A DNA stretch of 7,625 nucleotides from Candidatus Zixiibacteriota bacterium. Lineage in GTDB: Bacteria > Zixibacteria > MSB-5A5 > SM1-73. The notes beneath the pieces were generated by a model. That model was given only the letters and a program-made list of their open reading frames with translations. It made no database searches and was not told where the DNA came from. A program made the translations under genes and the position numbers. Each line of letters starts with the position of its first letter. Position 1 is the first letter of the stretch. The stretch lies in NCBI GenBank assembly GCA_029933635.1, contig JAOZNS010000123.1:1-7625 (forward strand). Direction: 5' to 3'. Shown here in pieces: positions 6,279 to 7,625 of this stretch.

Positions 6279-6312
6279 ACCACAGTGGTCACTGAGTGGG
6301 AGCGATAGTCGC
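6279..6312 (+). other. Cluster of short inverted repeats before 6328 gene
   Basis: ACCAC-A-GTGGT (6279-6289) and CAGTG-GT-CACTG (6283-6294) overlap, and GCGA-TAG-TCGC (6302-6312) follows directly before the ribosome site at 6316. They could form alternative RNA hairpins near the start codon or an operator. The arms are only four to five bases long, so the evidence is modest. Confidence 0.3.
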
Positions 6313-6315
6313 ATG

Positions 6316-6323
6316 AAAGGAGG
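6316..6323 (+). promoter_or_regulatory. Ribosome binding site fixing start at 6328
   Basis: AAAGGAGG lies four bases before the ATG at 6328. Starting at the in-frame ATG at 6313 would translate this site and would lack one of its own. Confidence 0.75.
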
Positions 6324-6327
6324 AAAA

Positions 6328-6618
6328 ATGGATCGTGATACCGCAGTAATTCTTACACAGACAAAGAGCATAGCAGTCTCAGTTCTCCTTACACTCCTGT
6401 TTGGCGGTTTTGGGCTCTTCTATGTCAGCGTTCTGGCCGGTGTGATTATGTCCGTAGTTGAAATTATTGCCTGGGTTATCACCATACTCACATTTGGTCT
6501 GGGCATTGTGCTATTAATCCCATGTCATATCATCTGCCTCATATGGGCAATCGTGGGTGTACAGAAACACAATGAGAAGCTTATTGCCACAACAACGCAA
6601 TCAGATCAGCAACCTTAA
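6328..6618 (+). CDS. Small three-helix membrane protein, TM2-like look
   Basis: The 96-residue protein has a polar N-terminus (MDRDTAVILTQTKS), then hydrophobic helices at about 15-36, 37-57 and 58-78, and a polar tail (QKHNEKLIATTTQSDQQP). The first helix contains LLFGGFGLFYV, reminiscent of the Gly-rich turn in TM2-type small membrane proteins, but the diagnostic features are not clear enough for a firm family call. The start is set by the ribosome site at 6316-6323. It lies 109 bases after the other small membrane protein and ends 45 bases before the OMP B promoter. The placement suggests envelope function; no mechanism can be read from the sequence. Confidence 0.75.
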   Translation: MDRDTAVILTQTKSIAVSVLLTLLFGGFGLFYVSVLAGVIMSVVEIIAWVITILTFGLGIVLLIPCHIICLIWAIVGVQKHNEKLIATTTQSDQQP

Positions 6619-6662
6619 CAAGCCCAACCATAGGTCTCTTTCAACGAAATGCCGATGCCGCA

Positions 6663-6692
6663 TTGAAACTTGCACCTAACAGAACCTCTAAT
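6663..6692 (+). promoter_or_regulatory. Housekeeping-type -35/-10 promoter for OMP B
   Basis: TTGAAA (6663-6668) and TCTAAT (6687-6692) each differ from the sigma-70 consensus at one base, with an 18-base spacer. The predicted start, about 6699, coincides with the first base of the stem-loop at 6699-6750. No sigma-54 motif was found upstream of OMP B, so the two OMP paralogs appear to be controlled differently. Confidence 0.45.
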
Positions 6693-6698
6693 CGTGTC

Positions 6699-6750
6699 TG
6701 GTCTCGTCAATATCTTCGACGTCCAAAACTAACCATTTTTGATGAGACCA
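6699..6750 (+). other. Stem-loop at the predicted 5' end of OMP B mRNA
   Basis: TGGTCTCGTCAA (6699-6710) pairs with TTGATGAGACCA (6739-6750): 12 pairs including one G-U, with a 28-base loop. It is followed 20 bases later by the ribosome site AGGGAGGT at 6771-6778. No T-run follows, so it is not a terminator. A hairpin at the very 5' end of an outer-membrane-protein transcript could stabilise the message, as in the known ompA leader; here that is inference. Confidence 0.5.
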
Positions 6751-6782
6751 AGATAAAAGACAATTACCTTAGGGAGGTAAAA

Positions 6783-7475
6783 ATGAAGAGCAAAAGCATA
6801 GTTCTGTTGGCTTTAGCCATCTTCGTAGCATTGGCCTTCTTCAATCTTGCTCAAGCCGTTAGCCATTCACCCAGAAACGCAATTACATTTAACGTGGGAA
6901 TGTTCGCACCATCGATGAAATGGACAATAGACGTGACGAGTCCTTACAGTGGAACAGGTAATTACACAGGCCCAAACAGCAAAAAGGTCTCATTCGGTAT
7001 AGGAATTCTTCCCAGAAATTCCTCAGGTACGAGAGTTAGAATTGCTTACCAATACAGGCCGGAAGCAAGGATAGTTTATACTAAGTACAAAACGACCTTG
7101 AACATAGAAGGTCACGAATATAAATATTCATTAGAGTATTCGGAAGATGAAGCTATGAAGCTTAGATATTCAATGCATACAGTTTCTCTTTCAGTTATGA
7201 AGTCCATTACAATTCACGCACCTCTTAACCTTTACCTTGGAGGAGGAGGGGAAGTTATCCTACTCACCTATTCCAATGAGGTTAACAGCACTGGCTTCTC
7301 TGGCTTCCCTTTAGTGGGTCTGGAATTCTTATTTGGACCAAAAATAGGGTTATATAGTGAATACCAGCATCACTTCGGCAGGACCTTAAATAAACATGTT
7401 AACTCATCGACTGCTTCTTCCTACTACTCCCTCACTGGTCCCAATATCTTAGGAGGAGTGAATCTATACTTCTGA
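6783..7475 (+). CDS. Outer-membrane beta-barrel-like protein, paralog B
   Basis: The 230-residue exported protein is a paralog of the one at 4955. The start is ATG 6783: AGGGAGGT lies just upstream, and a typical signal peptide (MKSKSIVLLALAIF...) follows, with an AQA cleavage site at residues 23-25, the same position as in paralog A. The in-frame TTG at 6663 would bury the signal peptide behind 40 polar residues and is rejected. Blocks shared with A include RVRIAYQYRPE, HxxSLSVM, LYLGxGG, GFSGFPLxG, IGLYxEYQxHFGRTL and SLTGPNxxGGVNLYF, the last ending in the barrel-type Phe. The central segment (about residues 95-125) is most divergent and probably forms a surface loop. It has its own likely promoter and 5' stem-loop, unlike A. 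Confidence 0.85.
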   Translation: MKSKSIVLLALAIFVALAFFNLAQAVSHSPRNAITFNVGMFAPSMKWTIDVTSPYSGTGNYTGPNSKKVSFGIGILPRNSSGTRVRIAYQYRPEARIVYTKYKTTLNIEGHEYKYSLEYSEDEAMKLRYSMHTVSLSVMKSITIHAPLNLYLGGGGEVILLTYSNEVNSTGFSGFPLVGLEFLFGPKIGLYSEYQHHFGRTLNKHVNSSTASSYYSLTGPNILGGVNLYF

Positions 7476-7513
7476 GGCCAATATCAAATCAAAGCTGAAG
7501 ATTTATTTAGAAG

Positions 7514-7572
7514 GAAGCGAGAAATGAGGGTAGCACCAGACGTCAAAAAGGGAGAATTCTCGAGTCACTCAA
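7514..7572 (+). repeat. 59-bp box, copy 2, downstream of OMP B
   Basis: This copy begins 38 bases after the OMP B stop and is 58/59 identical to 5694-5752. Sequence after the box differs completely between the two sites, which sets a sharp right-hand boundary at CACTCAA. The remaining bases, 7573-7625, show no gene or other recognisable feature. Confidence 0.85.
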
Positions 7573-7625
7573 ACGCTTGGTGTGAATTACCAGCTAATTA
7601 AGTCGGCAAAAGCAAGGGGTGGCCG

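Noticed and set aside
6297..6314. GG-N10-GC motif before the 6328 gene as a sigma-54 promoter
   Set aside because: Both boxes are poor (GGGAG and TCGCA), and the site overlaps the ribosome-binding region.
6667..6682. Half-site TTGCACCTAACAG resembling the right part of dyad 2
   Set aside because: Only a half-site, with no symmetric partner and no sigma-54 promoter downstream; probably chance similarity.
6663..6782. N-terminal extension of OMP B from TTG 6663
   Set aside because: It would bury a clear signal peptide; the ribosome site at 6771-6778 and ATG 6783 are a much better start, and this stretch holds a promoter and hairpin.

Overview
The window looks like chromosomal DNA from a diderm (Gram-negative-type) bacterium, probably an uncultivated or environmental lineage. 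The reasons are two secreted outer-membrane beta-barrel-like proteins, a sigma-54 enhancer-binding regulator with a good -24/-12 promoter next to it, a beta-propeller sensor kinase, and a GxxExxY cassette of the sort scattered through environmental genomes. Base composition is mid-40s %GC by eye (not computed). I cannot name the phylum. All genes are on the + strand.

Layout. (1) 3-2153 is the 3' part of a membrane histidine kinase. The frame is open to the left edge, so its start lies outside the window. An extracytoplasmic FG-GAP/VCBS-like propeller is followed by one membrane helix and a cytoplasmic ATPase domain. (2) 2155-2703 is a small cassette: a GxxExxY (PDDEXK-like) gene between 28-bp imperfect inverted repeats built of three CGCAGA units each. 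It sits exactly between the kinase stop codon and the regulator gene. (3) 2731-4083 is an NtrC-type response regulator and sigma-54 activator. (4) 4084-4503 is a 420-bp control region with an inverted-repeat relic, a stem-loop, two near-identical dyad sites 70 bp apart, an AT-rich hairpin, and a sigma-54 promoter at 4422-4437. (5) 4504-4923 is a stand-alone receiver protein and 4955-5665 an outer-membrane protein (OMP A), likely one operon. (6) 5666-5951 is noncoding, with a 59-bp box and a fragment resembling the receiver C-terminus. (7) 5952-6218 and 6328-6618 are two small membrane proteins. (8) 6663-7475 is a promoter, a 5'-end stem-loop and OMP B, a diverged paralog of OMP A. (9) After OMP B the same 59-bp box recurs with one mismatch.

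Proposed circuit (inference): the propeller kinase senses an envelope or extracellular cue and phosphorylates the NtrC-type protein. That protein binds the two dyad sites about 150 and 220 bp upstream of the start point and fires the sigma-54 promoter, producing the lone receiver and OMP A. The cassette has split the kinase-regulator pair without breaking either reading frame. The most unexplained feature is the 59-bp box, which is 58/59 identical after two OMP genes whose coding sequences have diverged strongly.
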